From: Chloroflexota bacterium
GTDB taxonomy: Bacteria; Chloroflexota; Limnocylindria; Limnocylindrales; CSP1-4
Reading direction: 5' to 3'
Length of the DNA: 37,249 bases
Assembly: GCA_030447745.1 (NCBI GenBank)
Contig: JAUJOH010000005.1
Location: forward strand, 149,203 to 186,451
The notes beneath the pieces are model-generated. The model was not told the origin of the DNA. It was given only the letters and a program-made list of their open reading frames with translations, and made no database searches. Within the stretch, counting starts at the first letter, position 1, and every line of letters begins with the position of its first letter. This document shows, piece after piece, positions 8,504-16,076 of this stretch. The translations under genes were made by a program, and so were the position numbers.

Positions 8504-8765
8504 CGACGCGGGGCTGTCCGGCGACCGCCACGACCGGTCCGCCGACGAGGAGGCCGAGCGGCTCGCCGCTGGCCGGGACGTCGTCGCGTCGACGACGGCA
8601 CCCGGCGGTCAGGCCACCTCCGCGGGCGGCGGCTACGGGACCGGCAGTGAGGCGCAGTCGTCCGGCGGCAGTGGCGAGGCGACGGACGACACGTCCACCG
8701 GCGGCGACGACAACCAGACCGAATGGCTCCGCGACGCCCCGGGCGCGGGAGGGGATGACGGATGA
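8496..8765 (+). CDS. Small acidic Ser/Gly-rich protein
   Basis: An 89-aa protein from a GTG at 8496 that overlaps the previous gene by 8 bp; GGAGG lies 9 bases upstream. It is dominated by Asp, Glu, Ser, Thr and Gly, ends in a Gly/Asp-rich tail, and contains an NQTEWLRDAPG motif near the C-terminus. No family is recognised. The tight overlap with both neighbours argues that it is translated as part of the same operon. It is probably an intrinsically disordered stress-type protein. Confidence 0.65.
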   Translation: MSDDAGLSGDRHDRSADEEAERLAAGRDVVASTTAPGGQATSAGGGYGTGSEAQSSGGSGEATDDTSTGGDDNQTEWLRDAPGAGGDDG

Positions 8766-9544
8766 CGGACCGAGGCGACGACGAGCAGCTCGACGCCCGG
8801 ATCACCGAGTTGCAGGTCGGTGAGGACGCCGGCGTGACTGACCGCCAGGCGGCCGCGACGCTCCCGGACGACGCAGAGGGCCGGCGGCATGTCGGCGAGG
8901 ACCTGGCCGCCGGCCAGGGTCGCGACGCGAGCGGCATTCCCGCCGAGGACCTGTCACAGCTGGCGGGCATCCGGGACCCGATCGACCAGACCGCCGTGGC
9001 CGCCAGCGAGGAGATCGACCGCCTGGGCGAGGGCATGACCCACGTCGGCGTGTACGAGGGCAACCTCGAGGCGCGACCGCCGCTGAGCGACCAGCCAGAC
9101 GAGCCCGATGAGGAAAACCTCGAGCTGCTCCTCGAGGAGGAGCTCCGTACCGGCGAGACGGACGACGCCGCCGAGGCCGCCGAGGAGGGCCTGGCGTGGG
9201 TCCCGCCGACGGATCCGCCAGTCGTCGCCGGCGAGCACGGTCAGCCGGAGATCGCCGCCGGCTTCGGGATGACCGCGGACCAGGAGCCGTTCGACGCGGA
9301 CCACCACTCGAGCGCGCTGTCCGCGGAGGACGAGCGGACCGAGCGGATCCGCGAGGCGCTGATGGCGCACGCCGAGACGGTCGGCCTCGTCGACCGGCTC
9401 CGGTTCGACACGATCGGCTCGACCGTGCTGCTCGAGGGCAGTGTCGAGGACCTCGACGACGAGGACGCGGTGCTTGGCGTGATCTCCGAGGTCGAAGGCG
9501 TGACCGAGGTCGTCAACCGGCTCGAGGTTACCGCGGTCGAGTAG
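8762..9544 (+). CDS. Acidic protein with C-terminal BON domain
   Basis: A 260-aa protein whose ATG overlaps the preceding stop as ATGA. Residues 1-175 are acidic and mostly unstructured, including phrases such as EEGLAWVPPTDPPV and the run GMTHVGVYEGNLEARPP. Residues about 188-260 form a BON domain: an ERIREALMAHAETVG helix, then RFDTIGSTVLLEGSVEDLDD, then GVISEVEGVTEVVNRLEV. BON domains bind phospholipid or act as small adaptor modules in osmotic-stress proteins. No signal peptide is visible. It may be the functional core of the three-gene operon; the exact role is unknown. Confidence 0.78.
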   Translation: MTDRGDDEQLDARITELQVGEDAGVTDRQAAATLPDDAEGRRHVGEDLAAGQGRDASGIPAEDLSQLAGIRDPIDQTAVAASEEIDRLGEGMTHVGVYEGNLEARPPLSDQPDEPDEENLELLLEEELRTGETDDAAEAAEEGLAWVPPTDPPVVAGEHGQPEIAAGFGMTADQEPFDADHHSSALSAEDERTERIREALMAHAETVGLVDRLRFDTIGSTVLLEGSVEDLDDEDAVLGVISEVEGVTEVVNRLEVTAVE

Positions 9545-9737
9545 GCGCGCTCCTCGCGCGTCGGTGGCGCGGCGGCGTGCCGGGCCCAGAGATCGATGAG
9601 CGCCGGCCGGTCGGCAGCCGCGCTTTCTCTCCCGCGCGGGTACCAGACGCCGGCGACCCAACGGGCCCGCCGCCGGTTCGCCCGCGGTCTGTCTCATTTA
9701 CCAACCCCCGTGGTCGCCGGAATGGGGGCCGTTTCGA
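9545..9737. other. Intergenic, no gene seen
   Basis: About 190 bp after the BON-domain gene, with short GC-rich inverted repeats but no convincing coding frame or clear terminator. The stretch to 10198 is otherwise occupied only by the doubtful minus-strand frame described next and a 9-bp perfect stem with a 4-base loop at 9872-9893. Confidence 0.5.
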
Positions 9738-10166
9738 TCACCCATCACGCCGCCGGGTTGAAACAACCGGAGCGGCGCCGGTCGATCGGCCACGCTCTGC
9801 GTCGTCTGGGCGAGCCGCGCGCGCCACGTCGCGCCGCTCCCGGGACCACCGGCATTGGTCGATGAAACGAACCGCCGCGGGGTCCCGCGGCGGGGGGTCC
9901 GTTGGGCGGGCTACCGGTCGTTCGTCGTTCGCGCCGAGGGGCCGGCCCGTGTCCGCCGACTCCCACACGTCGCCGCCTTCGATGCCCAGCTCTGCAAGCG
10001 CGGGCTCGCCCGGGAGCAGCCGCACGTCGAGCCACGACGCTGCTGGGCGGTGCGGACGCCTCGCGCGTCTGACTCTGGAACGTCGAGCCGCGGTCGCGCC
10101 CCGGGCGAGCGAGCTGACGAGCGACCGAACCGAGCGCGCCAGGCGACCCATGTCGACCAGGGTCAT
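9738..10166 (-). CDS. Doubtful hypothetical protein
   Basis: A possible 142-aa protein read on the minus strand, 32 bp downstream of the small membrane-protein gene. The centre (WLDVRLLPGEPALAELG, then GGDVWESADTG) looks protein-like with GC-rich third positions. The N-terminal third and the tail are Arg-rich with rare AGA codons, as in non-coding GC-rich DNA. There is no ribosome-binding site before the ATG at 10166. It may be a decayed gene. I recognise no family. Confidence 0.28.
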   Translation of the reverse strand: MTLVDMGRLARSVRSLVSSLARGATAARRSRVRRARRPHRPAASWLDVRLLPGEPALAELGIEGGDVWESADTGRPLGANDERPVARPTDPPPRDPAAVRFIDQCRWSRERRDVARAARPDDAERGRSTGAAPVVSTRRRDG

Positions 10167-10198
10167 CGCCGATCGTGAACGAGACAGGCGCGGGACCG

Positions 10199-10417
10199 TC
10201 AACGCGTGCGATCCAGCGGCCGGCGTCGTCGCAAACCTCGCCTCAGGTCGGTGAGGGCGGCCCACACCGTCCCCGTGAGCCCGAGCGCTGAACCGCCCCA
10301 CAGCAAGAGGGCGTCCGCTCGAGCGGCGCCTCCGACGGTCAGCGTGAGCCCGAGAGCCGCTAGGAAGAACGCGTAGCCCGTGGCGAGCTCGGTCCGGGAG
10401 ACGTTTCGTTCGGGCAT
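10199..10417 (-). CDS. Small two-helix membrane protein
   Basis: A 72-aa protein with two hydrophobic segments: about residues 12-31 (TGYAFFLAALGLTLTVGG) and 37-55 (LLLWGGSALGLTGTVWAAL). It ends in a strongly basic tail (LRRGLRRRR), which would face the cytoplasm. GGAGG lies 6 bases before the ATG at 10417, fixing the start. No family is recognised. It is divergent from the glycerophosphodiesterase gene across 233 bp. Confidence 0.7.
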   Translation of the reverse strand: MPERNVSRTELATGYAFFLAALGLTLTVGGAARADALLLWGGSALGLTGTVWAALTDLRRGLRRRRPLDRTR

Positions 10418-10650
10418 GCCGGTCCTCCGGCTGAACCTGCTCGGGAGCGGGCCGTGCCGCGGTCGGCACGGAAGGTCGCGGGTCGGCTTTAACGGGCCGT
10501 TTCGAGCGATGCGATCTGGCAACGCGTTCGCGCGACCCGCGATGTCGTACGGGGAGCCGCCCCGACGCGGCGACCGGCGCCGACGGCCCGGGCCGTCTTC
10601 GGGGATCGCGAACCCCCCCGTGAGGTCGAGGCACCGACAGCCCAGCACCG
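10418..10650. promoter_or_regulatory. Divergent intergenic region with 16-bp palindrome
   Basis: This region must carry promoters for the minus-strand membrane protein and the plus-strand phosphodiesterase. It contains a perfect 16-bp palindrome, GACGGCCCGGGCCGTC, at 10582-10597, which could be an operator. No clear -35/-10 pair is visible. Confidence 0.3.
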
Positions 10651-11370
10651 TTGCCGCCAGTGGCCTTGCCGACGCGACGCGATCCCCGGCACCAACCCGG
10701 CGACGTCGGGAAGCGTCCGCTCCGGCTGGCGCACCGTGGCGACTGGCGCCTGGCGCCGGAGAACAGCCTGCCGGCGCTGATCGCGGCCGTCTCGGCTCCC
10801 GGCTGCGACGGCGTCGAGTTCGACGTCCGCGCGGCGCGCGACGGGACGCCCGTCCTGCTTCACGACCCGACGCTGGCGCGCGTCCAGCGCCACCGGGACC
10901 CGGTCGCGTCGCTGTCGACCCGGGACCTCGCGGAGCTCGGCGTCCCTCAGCTCGAGGACGTCATGCGGGCCGTACCGAGCGAAGCGTTCCTCGACATCGA
11001 GCTGAAGGACGATCCCGGCGACGGCGTGATCGAGGTTCTCGATGCCGCACGCGACCAGCCGATGTCGAACGCCGTCGTCTCCTCCTTCCGCGGCGGCACG
11101 CTCGCTGGCATCCGGCGGGCGCGGCCGCAGTGGCCGTGCTGGCTGAACACGGAGCACCTGTGCGACGAGGTGATCAGGGCCGCGGGCCGGCTGGGTTGCA
11201 CCGGGGTGTCGGTGCATTGGCAGGCGGTCAACGGGAGCTCGGTTCGGGCCGCGCGCGGGGCTGGGCTCGAGGTCGCTGCCTGGACCGCTCGGCGATCGAC
11301 GACCCGCGAGGCGTTGTCGCGCCTCGGCCTTCGTGCGGTGTGCGTGGAGGCCGCCGCGCTCGAGGGCTGA
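10651..11370 (+). CDS. Glycerophosphodiester phosphodiesterase
   Basis: A GDPD-family TIM-barrel enzyme (239 aa from a TTG; a GTG three codons on is equally possible). It hydrolyses glycerophosphodiesters to glycerol-3-phosphate and an alcohol. Motifs are HRGD at 28-31, PENS at 36-39, the metal ligands GVEFDV (E56, D58) and LLHDPT (H71, D72), followed by DIELK. No signal peptide is seen, so it is probably cytoplasmic. There is no good ribosome-binding site at either start. The C-terminal third is shorter than in typical GDPDs (about 240-250 aa) but includes the VSVHWQAV strand and the final AWTA. It may supply phosphate and glycerol from lipid head groups, in keeping with the nearby pst operon. 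Confidence 0.85.
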   Translation: MPPVALPTRRDPRHQPGDVGKRPLRLAHRGDWRLAPENSLPALIAAVSAPGCDGVEFDVRAARDGTPVLLHDPTLARVQRHRDPVASLSTRDLAELGVPQLEDVMRAVPSEAFLDIELKDDPGDGVIEVLDAARDQPMSNAVVSSFRGGTLAGIRRARPQWPCWLNTEHLCDEVIRAAGRLGCTGVSVHWQAVNGSSVRAARGAGLEVAAWTARRSTTREALSRLGLRAVCVEAAALEG

Positions 11371-11436
11371 GATCGCTGGCGCCGGGTCAGGGAAGTCTCC
11401 TGCGCGACGCGATGCCCGCGCGACGTCGCTGGACGC

Positions 11437-11841
11437 TCAGCGGTCGGGCTTGCCCATGTAGTCCGTGGCGGGGTCGATCGGTCCCGTGCCAGCCGATGCC
11501 GCGTCCGGCAGAGAGTGGTCCTCGTTCGTGTCGCGGTCGTTGTCGCCCGCCTCGCCGGCCGCACCGGCGACCGCCCCGATGGCCGCGCCGATCGGCAGGC
11601 CAATGGGACCGGCAACGGCGGCGCCGGCGAGGACGCCCGCCCCGGCACCGCTCTGCCCGCCGGAGGCGACCGAGCCGCGGTCTGGGTCGCCGACGAGCTC
11701 GGTCGACATCTGGCGGCCGGCCGGACCCTCCATCTCCATGTGGCTCTCCGGCGCTCGGTGGGCCGGGTGCTCGCGGCCCGCACGAGCCTGGAGGTCGCCG
11801 GTCTCCGTCTCGCTGGTGTGAAGGGGATCGAGGTCGGTCAT
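11437..11841 (-). CDS. Glycine-zipper protein
   Basis: A 134-aa protein with a polar N-terminal half (many His, Glu and Arg), then an Ala/Gly-rich hydrophobic core at about 65-94 with a GxxxG-type pattern (GAGAGVLAGAAVAGPIG, then GAAIGAVAGAAG), and an acidic tail ending DYMGKPDR. Glycine zippers pack helices in membranes and are common in small stress proteins. AGGAGG lies 8 bases before the ATG at 11841. It is divergent from the cupin gene across 200 bp containing an inverted repeat. The function is unknown. Confidence 0.72.
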   Translation of the reverse strand: MTDLDPLHTSETETGDLQARAGREHPAHRAPESHMEMEGPAGRQMSTELVGDPDRGSVASGGQSGAGAGVLAGAAVAGPIGLPIGAAIGAVAGAAGEAGDNDRDTNEDHSLPDAASAGTGPIDPATDYMGKPDR

Positions 11842-11942
11842 CGAATGGTCCTCCTGCGCTCGGCGCGGCCCGCTGACGGCCCCAGCGTGGCGCGCCGCCG
11901 ATCACGCGCCGGACCGTCCCCGCCGCCGGGCCGCGACGGGGG

Positions 11943-11972
11943 CGTTACAGCCGGTGTGCCGGCCCTGTAACG
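11943..11972. promoter_or_regulatory. Inverted repeat, possible operator
   Basis: CGTTACAG (11943-11950) and CTGTAACG (11965-11972) are perfect inverted arms with an inner CCGG/CCGG pair. The element sits between the divergent glycine-zipper and cupin genes, 70 bp from the cupin start. It could be a shared operator or a hairpin in the 5' leader. Confidence 0.45.
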
Positions 11973-12041
11973 GTGGCCGTCTGGTGGTGCGGTGTCCGGG
12001 CAACGCTCGACGGACGAGCATCCGATCAACAGGAGGTGGAC

Positions 12042-12473
12042 ATGGAACGACCGGTCGGGACAGAGCCGCGTGACGACGCGATGACGAGCGGCTCCGACAG
12101 CCGCGCCGCCCGCGACCTCTTCAACCCGCTGGTGCTGGACCTCGCGAGCGAGGCGGCGACGCTGTTCGACGAGCGCGAGTGGGCGGAGCGTGACCGGAAC
12201 TCGCGCACGATCGCGTCCACCGAGCGGATGCGGATCACGCTCACGGCCATGCGTGGCGGCGCGCAGCTCGGCAGCGAGGGAACGGACGACACGCTTGCGG
12301 TCCACGTCCTGCGCGGCACGGTCTCGGTCGAGGTCGAGGGGCAGTCCGTCGACCTCCGCGAGGGGCAGCTGGCCACGATCCCGCAGCCGGGAGGCTGGCG
12401 GCTCAGTGCGGCGGACGACTCGCTCCTGCTCCTCACGGTGGCACTCGGGCCCGGGAGCGGTCACGGCGCCTGA
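12042..12473 (+). CDS. Small cupin-fold protein
   Basis: A 143-aa single-domain cupin. The barrel is seen at about 60-140: MRITLTAMRGGAQLG, then VHVLRGTVSVEVEGQSVDLREGQLATIPQ, then WRLSAADDSLLLLTVAL. The usual metal-binding histidines of the first cupin motif are not evident, so it may bind a ligand rather than catalyse. AGGAGGTG precedes the ATG by 3-4 bases. The RES-domain gene follows immediately on the same strand. Confidence 0.72.
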   Translation: MERPVGTEPRDDAMTSGSDSRAARDLFNPLVLDLASEAATLFDEREWAERDRNSRTIASTERMRITLTAMRGGAQLGSEGTDDTLAVHVLRGTVSVEVEGQSVDLREGQLATIPQPGGWRLSAADDSLLLLTVALGPGSGHGA

Positions 12474-12495
12474 TAGGCCGCGGGAGACGGCCGAG

Positions 12496-13032
12496 CTGCT
12501 GACGTCGTTCCGCGGCGTCGCCTACTGCCACGCGCCGGCCGACGAGCCGGTCCGGCTCGACAAGCTCGTTTCGGCGGAGGGCGGCGGCGACCGCTGGAAC
12601 GATGCCGGACAGCCGACCCTCTACCTGGCGCTGGACGCCGCCGTCGCCCTGGCCGAGCTGGCCCGCCACCTCGACGTCGACGCGCGCGACCAGCCCGTGC
12701 GCCGCCGGGTGCTGGCCCTCGAGTTGAACCTCGATGGCCTCCTCGACCTCCGCCGGCCGGAGGTCCGGGCGGCCGTTGATGCGCCGGCCGGCGCGGCTGC
12801 CTTCCGTGACCGCGCCGTGGCCAGGCAGGTCGCGGCCCGGGCTCGGGGCTGCGCCGACTGCCGCGGGATCCTGGTCCCGTCGATGGCGTTCCTCGACGAC
12901 GAGTCGCGCGGCAATCTCGTGCTGTTCATGGAGCGCCAGGACGGCGGTCTCGCCGGTCTGATTGAGGGCCGGCACGAGGCGGGACTCCTTGACATCCGGT
13001 CAGCGGACGGCGCGTACGGGAACATGAGCTGA
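12496..13032 (+). CDS. Orphan RES-domain protein
   Basis: About 178 aa. The N-terminal half matches the RES domain: GGGDRWNDAGQPTLYLALDAAVALAELARHL. The conserved Arg (R33), Tyr (Y43) and Glu (E54) of the NAD-binding pocket are visible, numbering from the start chosen here. RES proteins in toxin-antitoxin systems degrade NAD+. The usual Xre/DUF2384 antitoxin gene is absent next door, and a cupin precedes it instead. No ATG, GTG or TTG is in frame near the homology start. A CTG at 12496 with GGGAG 9 bases upstream is the best candidate, just 22 bases beyond the cupin stop. The CADC pair region and the C-terminal FLDDESRGNLVLF segment look intact. Confidence 0.68.
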   Translation: MLTSFRGVAYCHAPADEPVRLDKLVSAEGGGDRWNDAGQPTLYLALDAAVALAELARHLDVDARDQPVRRRVLALELNLDGLLDLRRPEVRAAVDAPAGAAAFRDRAVARQVAARARGCADCRGILVPSMAFLDDESRGNLVLFMERQDGGLAGLIEGRHEAGLLDIRSADGAYGNMS

Positions 13033-13094
13033 CAGAGAAGAAGGATGACGCCGCAGGCGGCTGACTCGGCGGAAAGGAAGGAGCAGGACGGACG

Positions 13095-13661
13095 GTGCAG
13101 CAGCTCGGGAACGAACGGACGACGGCCTACACGGACGGCCCGGAGCTCGTCTTCGAGCGGGTCTTCGATGCCCCTCGCGAGCTCGTCTAGAAGGTCCTGA
13201 CCGATCCGGACGGGATCTCGCGCTGGTGGGGCCCGCACGGCCACACGGTGACGGTCGTCGAGATGGACGTCCGGGTCGGCGGCGCGTGGCGCTGGATCGG
13301 TCATGGACCGGACGGCCAGGATGCGCCCTTCAAGGGCGAATACCTGGAGCTCGTGTCGCCCGAGAGGCTCGTCCAGACGGAGATCTTCGACGTCCGGGGC
13401 TTCGACGACCGGGCGGCGCTCAACACGCTGACGCTCGAGGATCTGGGCGGCCGGACGAAGCTCGTCGCCCGCAGCCGGTTCCCGTCGGTCGAGGACCTCG
13501 AGGGCGCCCTGGCCACGGGGATGGTCGGCGGCGCGCTCGAGACGTACGACGGGCTGGCCGATTCGGTTGTCCGATCGGCCGCACACTCCCCGTCCGCTGA
13601 GCGACTACGCACGATCAAGGCAGGTCGACGATGGCGTTCCGGCGCGCGAGCGCAGCCCTGA
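13095..13661 (+). pseudogene. SRPBCC/AHSA1 protein, amber-interrupted
   Basis: Reading from a GTG at 13095 (AAGGAG 11 bases upstream) gives a clear START-like AHSA1 protein: LVFERVFDAPRELV, then a TAG stop at 13188-13190, then KVLTDPDGISRWWGPHGHTV. In this family the residue at the stop is normally tryptophan (ELVWK/R), so one G-to-A change of TGG explains it. The rest is intact: GGAWRWIGHGPDG, FKGEYLELVSPERLVQTE, and the final helix GMVGGALETYDGLA. The frame then runs on for 40 residues that do not look like the family and overlaps the end of the FAD gene. Proteins of this fold bind hydrophobic ligands. It is either a fresh pseudogene, an error, or read through. Confidence 0.8.
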
Positions 13662-15132
13662 CGTCGGCAGCCGGCAGGGCACCCGGCGCAACCCCCCGCT
13701 CGACCGCGAGCGCCGCCGCCGTCCCGGCCGCCTCGCCGAGGATCATGAACTGCGGTTCGAGGCGGAGCGCGCAGTACGCGACGTGTGACGCGGACACCGC
13801 ACAGGCCACGAGCAGGTCGTCGCACTCCTCGGGCCGGGGAAGCAGGATGTCGTACGGGATGGCGTTGGCCGGGACCGGCACGCTGAGGTAGCCCTCGGTC
13901 AGTGCCTCCGGGACAAGGTCCGGGAAACGCGAGATGGGCGCGGCGACCCAGTGCACCTCCCGGATGTCGATGTTGTAGCCGGCCAGACCGACGGAGGCGT
14001 CCGCTGGCCCGCCGCCCGCGAACAGGTCGCGCTCGGTGAGCACCCGTCGGCCGATCATCCGGCGGCCCTCGCGCACGTAGAGCTGGTGCGGCCAGTGCTC
14101 GTTGTCCGTGAACTCGTCACGCGGCAGACCCCAGCCTGCAGCCTCGCGTCGCAGCCCCGCCGGGAGCCGCGGGTCAGTCGCGAGGAAGTGGAGGAGACCC
14201 TGCGCCCAGGTCCGGTGCTCGTGCGCGACGCAGTCGCGCATCGCGGCGTCTCCCTCGAGATACTCCTGCGCGGCGCCGGGAAGGTTCGTCGACACGGGCC
14301 CGTCGCTGTTCAGGTCGGCCTTGCCGTTCGGCAGCCGGCCGGGGCCGCCGAAGGCCCGGAACACTGCCCGGTCGCCGAGCGCCTCGGCATACCGCCGCGC
14401 GAGCTCGAACCGCTCGGGGTCGTAGCCGGGCGGCGGAGGGACTGGGATCCGGTCCGGCGCGTCAGTCAGGCAGACGCGGTAGCAGAACGACTGGACGCGG
14501 CCGTCCGCCTCGCCCGGCGGCACGAGGTCGTCGAACGGGACGAACCACGGGAGCAGACCGCCGTCGGCGGCGAGTGGCGAGACAGGCACGACGAACTGAT
14601 GCGGACTGGGCAGCAGCTCGCGCCGGCCCGCGTACCGCTCACCGTGCGTGGCTCGGCCCTCCCGGCCGATCGCGTACGACACGCCGGCGGCGGCCAGGAG
14701 GTCGCCCTCGTAGGTCGCATCGATGAAGATTCGCCCGTCGACGGCCCGGCCGTGCTCGTCCGTGACGCGGCGGATCCGGCCATCCCGCCCGGCTCCGGTG
14801 AGCCGCCAGCCCAGCCGCACGTCGACGCCGTGCTCGTGCAACAGATCGCCCAGCACGCGCTCCGCCGCCGACGGTTCGAACCGCCACGCGACCTCCTGGC
14901 CATACAACCGCCCGAGGCGACGGCCGAACTCGAGGGCCAGCCCGCCGATCAGCCCTTCCTGGCGCTCGACGTCCGTCCGGCCGAGGCCGCCGGACAGCAT
15001 GCCGCCGACGTGCCGGCCGGGCTCGAGGAGGATGACGGAGGCGCCACCTCGGGCGGCCGCGACCGCGGCCATGACGCCGGCCCCGGTGCCGCCATAGACA
15101 ACGACATCGGCGCGCTGGGGCGCCCCGGTCAA
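13615..15132 (-). CDS. FAD-dependent oxidoreductase
   Basis: About 505 aa, of the FAD_oxidored (PF12831-like) family. The dinucleotide motif is VVVYGGTGAGVMAAVAAARGG at the N-terminus, then EPGRHVGGMLSGGLG. Further landmarks are the RIFIDATYEGDLLAAAGV motif and the C-terminal FAD motif RLEPQFMILGEAAGTAAALA. Such enzymes are often encoded beside sugar transporters and glycosidases and probably oxidise a sugar or uronate; the substrate is unknown. The start is most likely the TTG at 15132, whose TTGA overlaps the stop of the upstream permease gene. The C-terminus overlaps the tail of the broken SRPBCC gene on the other strand by 47 bp. Confidence 0.85.
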   Translation of the reverse strand: MTGAPQRADVVVYGGTGAGVMAAVAAARGGASVILLEPGRHVGGMLSGGLGRTDVERQEGLIGGLALEFGRRLGRLYGQEVAWRFEPSAAERVLGDLLHEHGVDVRLGWRLTGAGRDGRIRRVTDEHGRAVDGRIFIDATYEGDLLAAAGVSYAIGREGRATHGERYAGRRELLPSPHQFVVPVSPLAADGGLLPWFVPFDDLVPPGEADGRVQSFCYRVCLTDAPDRIPVPPPPGYDPERFELARRYAEALGDRAVFRAFGGPGRLPNGKADLNSDGPVSTNLPGAAQEYLEGDAAMRDCVAHEHRTWAQGLLHFLATDPRLPAGLRREAAGWGLPRDEFTDNEHWPHQLYVREGRRMIGRRVLTERDLFAGGGPADASVGLAGYNIDIREVHWVAAPISRFPDLVPEALTEGYLSVPVPANAIPYDILLPRPEECDDLLVACAVSASHVAYCALRLEPQFMILGEAAGTAAALAVERGVAPGALPAADVRAALARRNAIVDLP

Positions 15133-16076
15133 CCCTTCGAGCCGGTCGTCGCGATCCCTTCGATGAAGTAGCGCTGGGCGAAGAAGAACACGATGATCAT
15201 CGGCGCCGTGATGAGCACGCTCGCCGCCATCACGAGCTGGAACTGGCCCTGACCGCCGGCCTGCGGGTTGAAGATGGTGACGAGGTAATTGAGACCCTGC
15301 GGCAGGGTGAACAGCGACAGGTCGCGCAGGAAGATGAGCGGCCGCATGAGGTCCGTCCAGGCGGCCTTCAGCTCGAAGATGAAGACGACGATGAGCGCCG
15401 CACGGGTCAGCGGGACGGCGATGCTCCAGAACATCCGCAGGTAGTTGGCGCCGTCGACTCGCGCCGCCTCGAAGACCTCGCGGGGCAGCCCGAGGAAGAA
15501 CTGACGGAGCAGGAAGATGTAGAACGCCGAGCCGAACAGGTTGCCGGCCCACAGCGGGGCGAACGTCGGCGAGTTGACCTGCCCGAGCGCGTTCCAGATC
15601 AGGAAGTTCGGGATCATCATCACCGCGCCGGGCAGCATCATGCTGGCGAGCACGAGACCGAACAGGATGTTGCGCCCGGGGAACCGGAAGTAGGCGAAGC
15701 CGAAGGCCACCAGGGCCGAGCTGATCGTCACGGTCACCGCGGCGAGGACGCTCACGATCGTGCTGTTCGTGAACCAGCCGGCCAGCGGCACGATCTGGAA
15801 GATCTGCACGTAGTTCTCGAAGTGGAGCGGTAACGGGAAGAGCTCGTTCGAGAAGACGTCGGTCCGGGTCTTGAGCGAGGCGCTCAGCAGCCAGACGAAG
15901 GGAAAGACGAAGACCAGCGTCGCGCCGAAGAGCGCGACCAGGTAGACGGCCTGCGAGGCGATCGAGGCGGGCGTGCGCGCCTCGCCCCTCCGGGCCGTCA
16001 ACGCCTGCGGTGGCGCAGCCGCCGTCATCGAGGTGGGGGGCGGGGCGCCGCCGACGCCGCCCGTCTGCACGGTCAT
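15129..16076 (-). CDS. Sugar ABC transporter permease (MalG-type)
   Basis: An inner-membrane permease of the CUT1 carbohydrate importer family (315 aa). The N-terminus is a polar Pro/Gly-rich leader of about 35 residues, followed by six hydrophobic segments. The ATPase-coupling EAA loop is PREVFEAARVDGANYLRMFW near residue 200. Its ATG overlaps the stop of the preceding permease gene (ATGA). The matching ATPase is not in the window, as is usual where CUT1 systems share one MsiK-type ATPase encoded elsewhere. Confidence 0.92.
   Translation of the reverse strand: MTVQTGGVGGAPPPTSMTAAAPPQALTARRGEARTPASIASQAVYLVALFGATLVFVFPFVWLLSASLKTRTDVFSNELFPLPLHFENYVQIFQIVPLAGWFTNSTIVSVLAAVTVTISSALVAFGFAYFRFPGRNILFGLVLASMMLPGAVMMIPNFLIWNALGQVNSPTFAPLWAGNLFGSAFYIFLLRQFFLGLPREVFEAARVDGANYLRMFWSIAVPLTRAALIVVFIFELKAAWTDLMRPLIFLRDLSLFTLPQGLNYLVTIFNPQAGGQGQFQLVMAASVLITAPMIIVFFFAQRYFIEGIATTGSKG

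Noticed and set aside
9872-9893. Rho-independent terminator
   Set aside because: The 9-bp stem is perfect but there is no T tract on either side and no gene end nearby.
12042-13032. Confirmed toxin-antitoxin pair
   Set aside because: The upstream gene is a cupin with no DNA-binding domain; calling it an antitoxin would be speculation.
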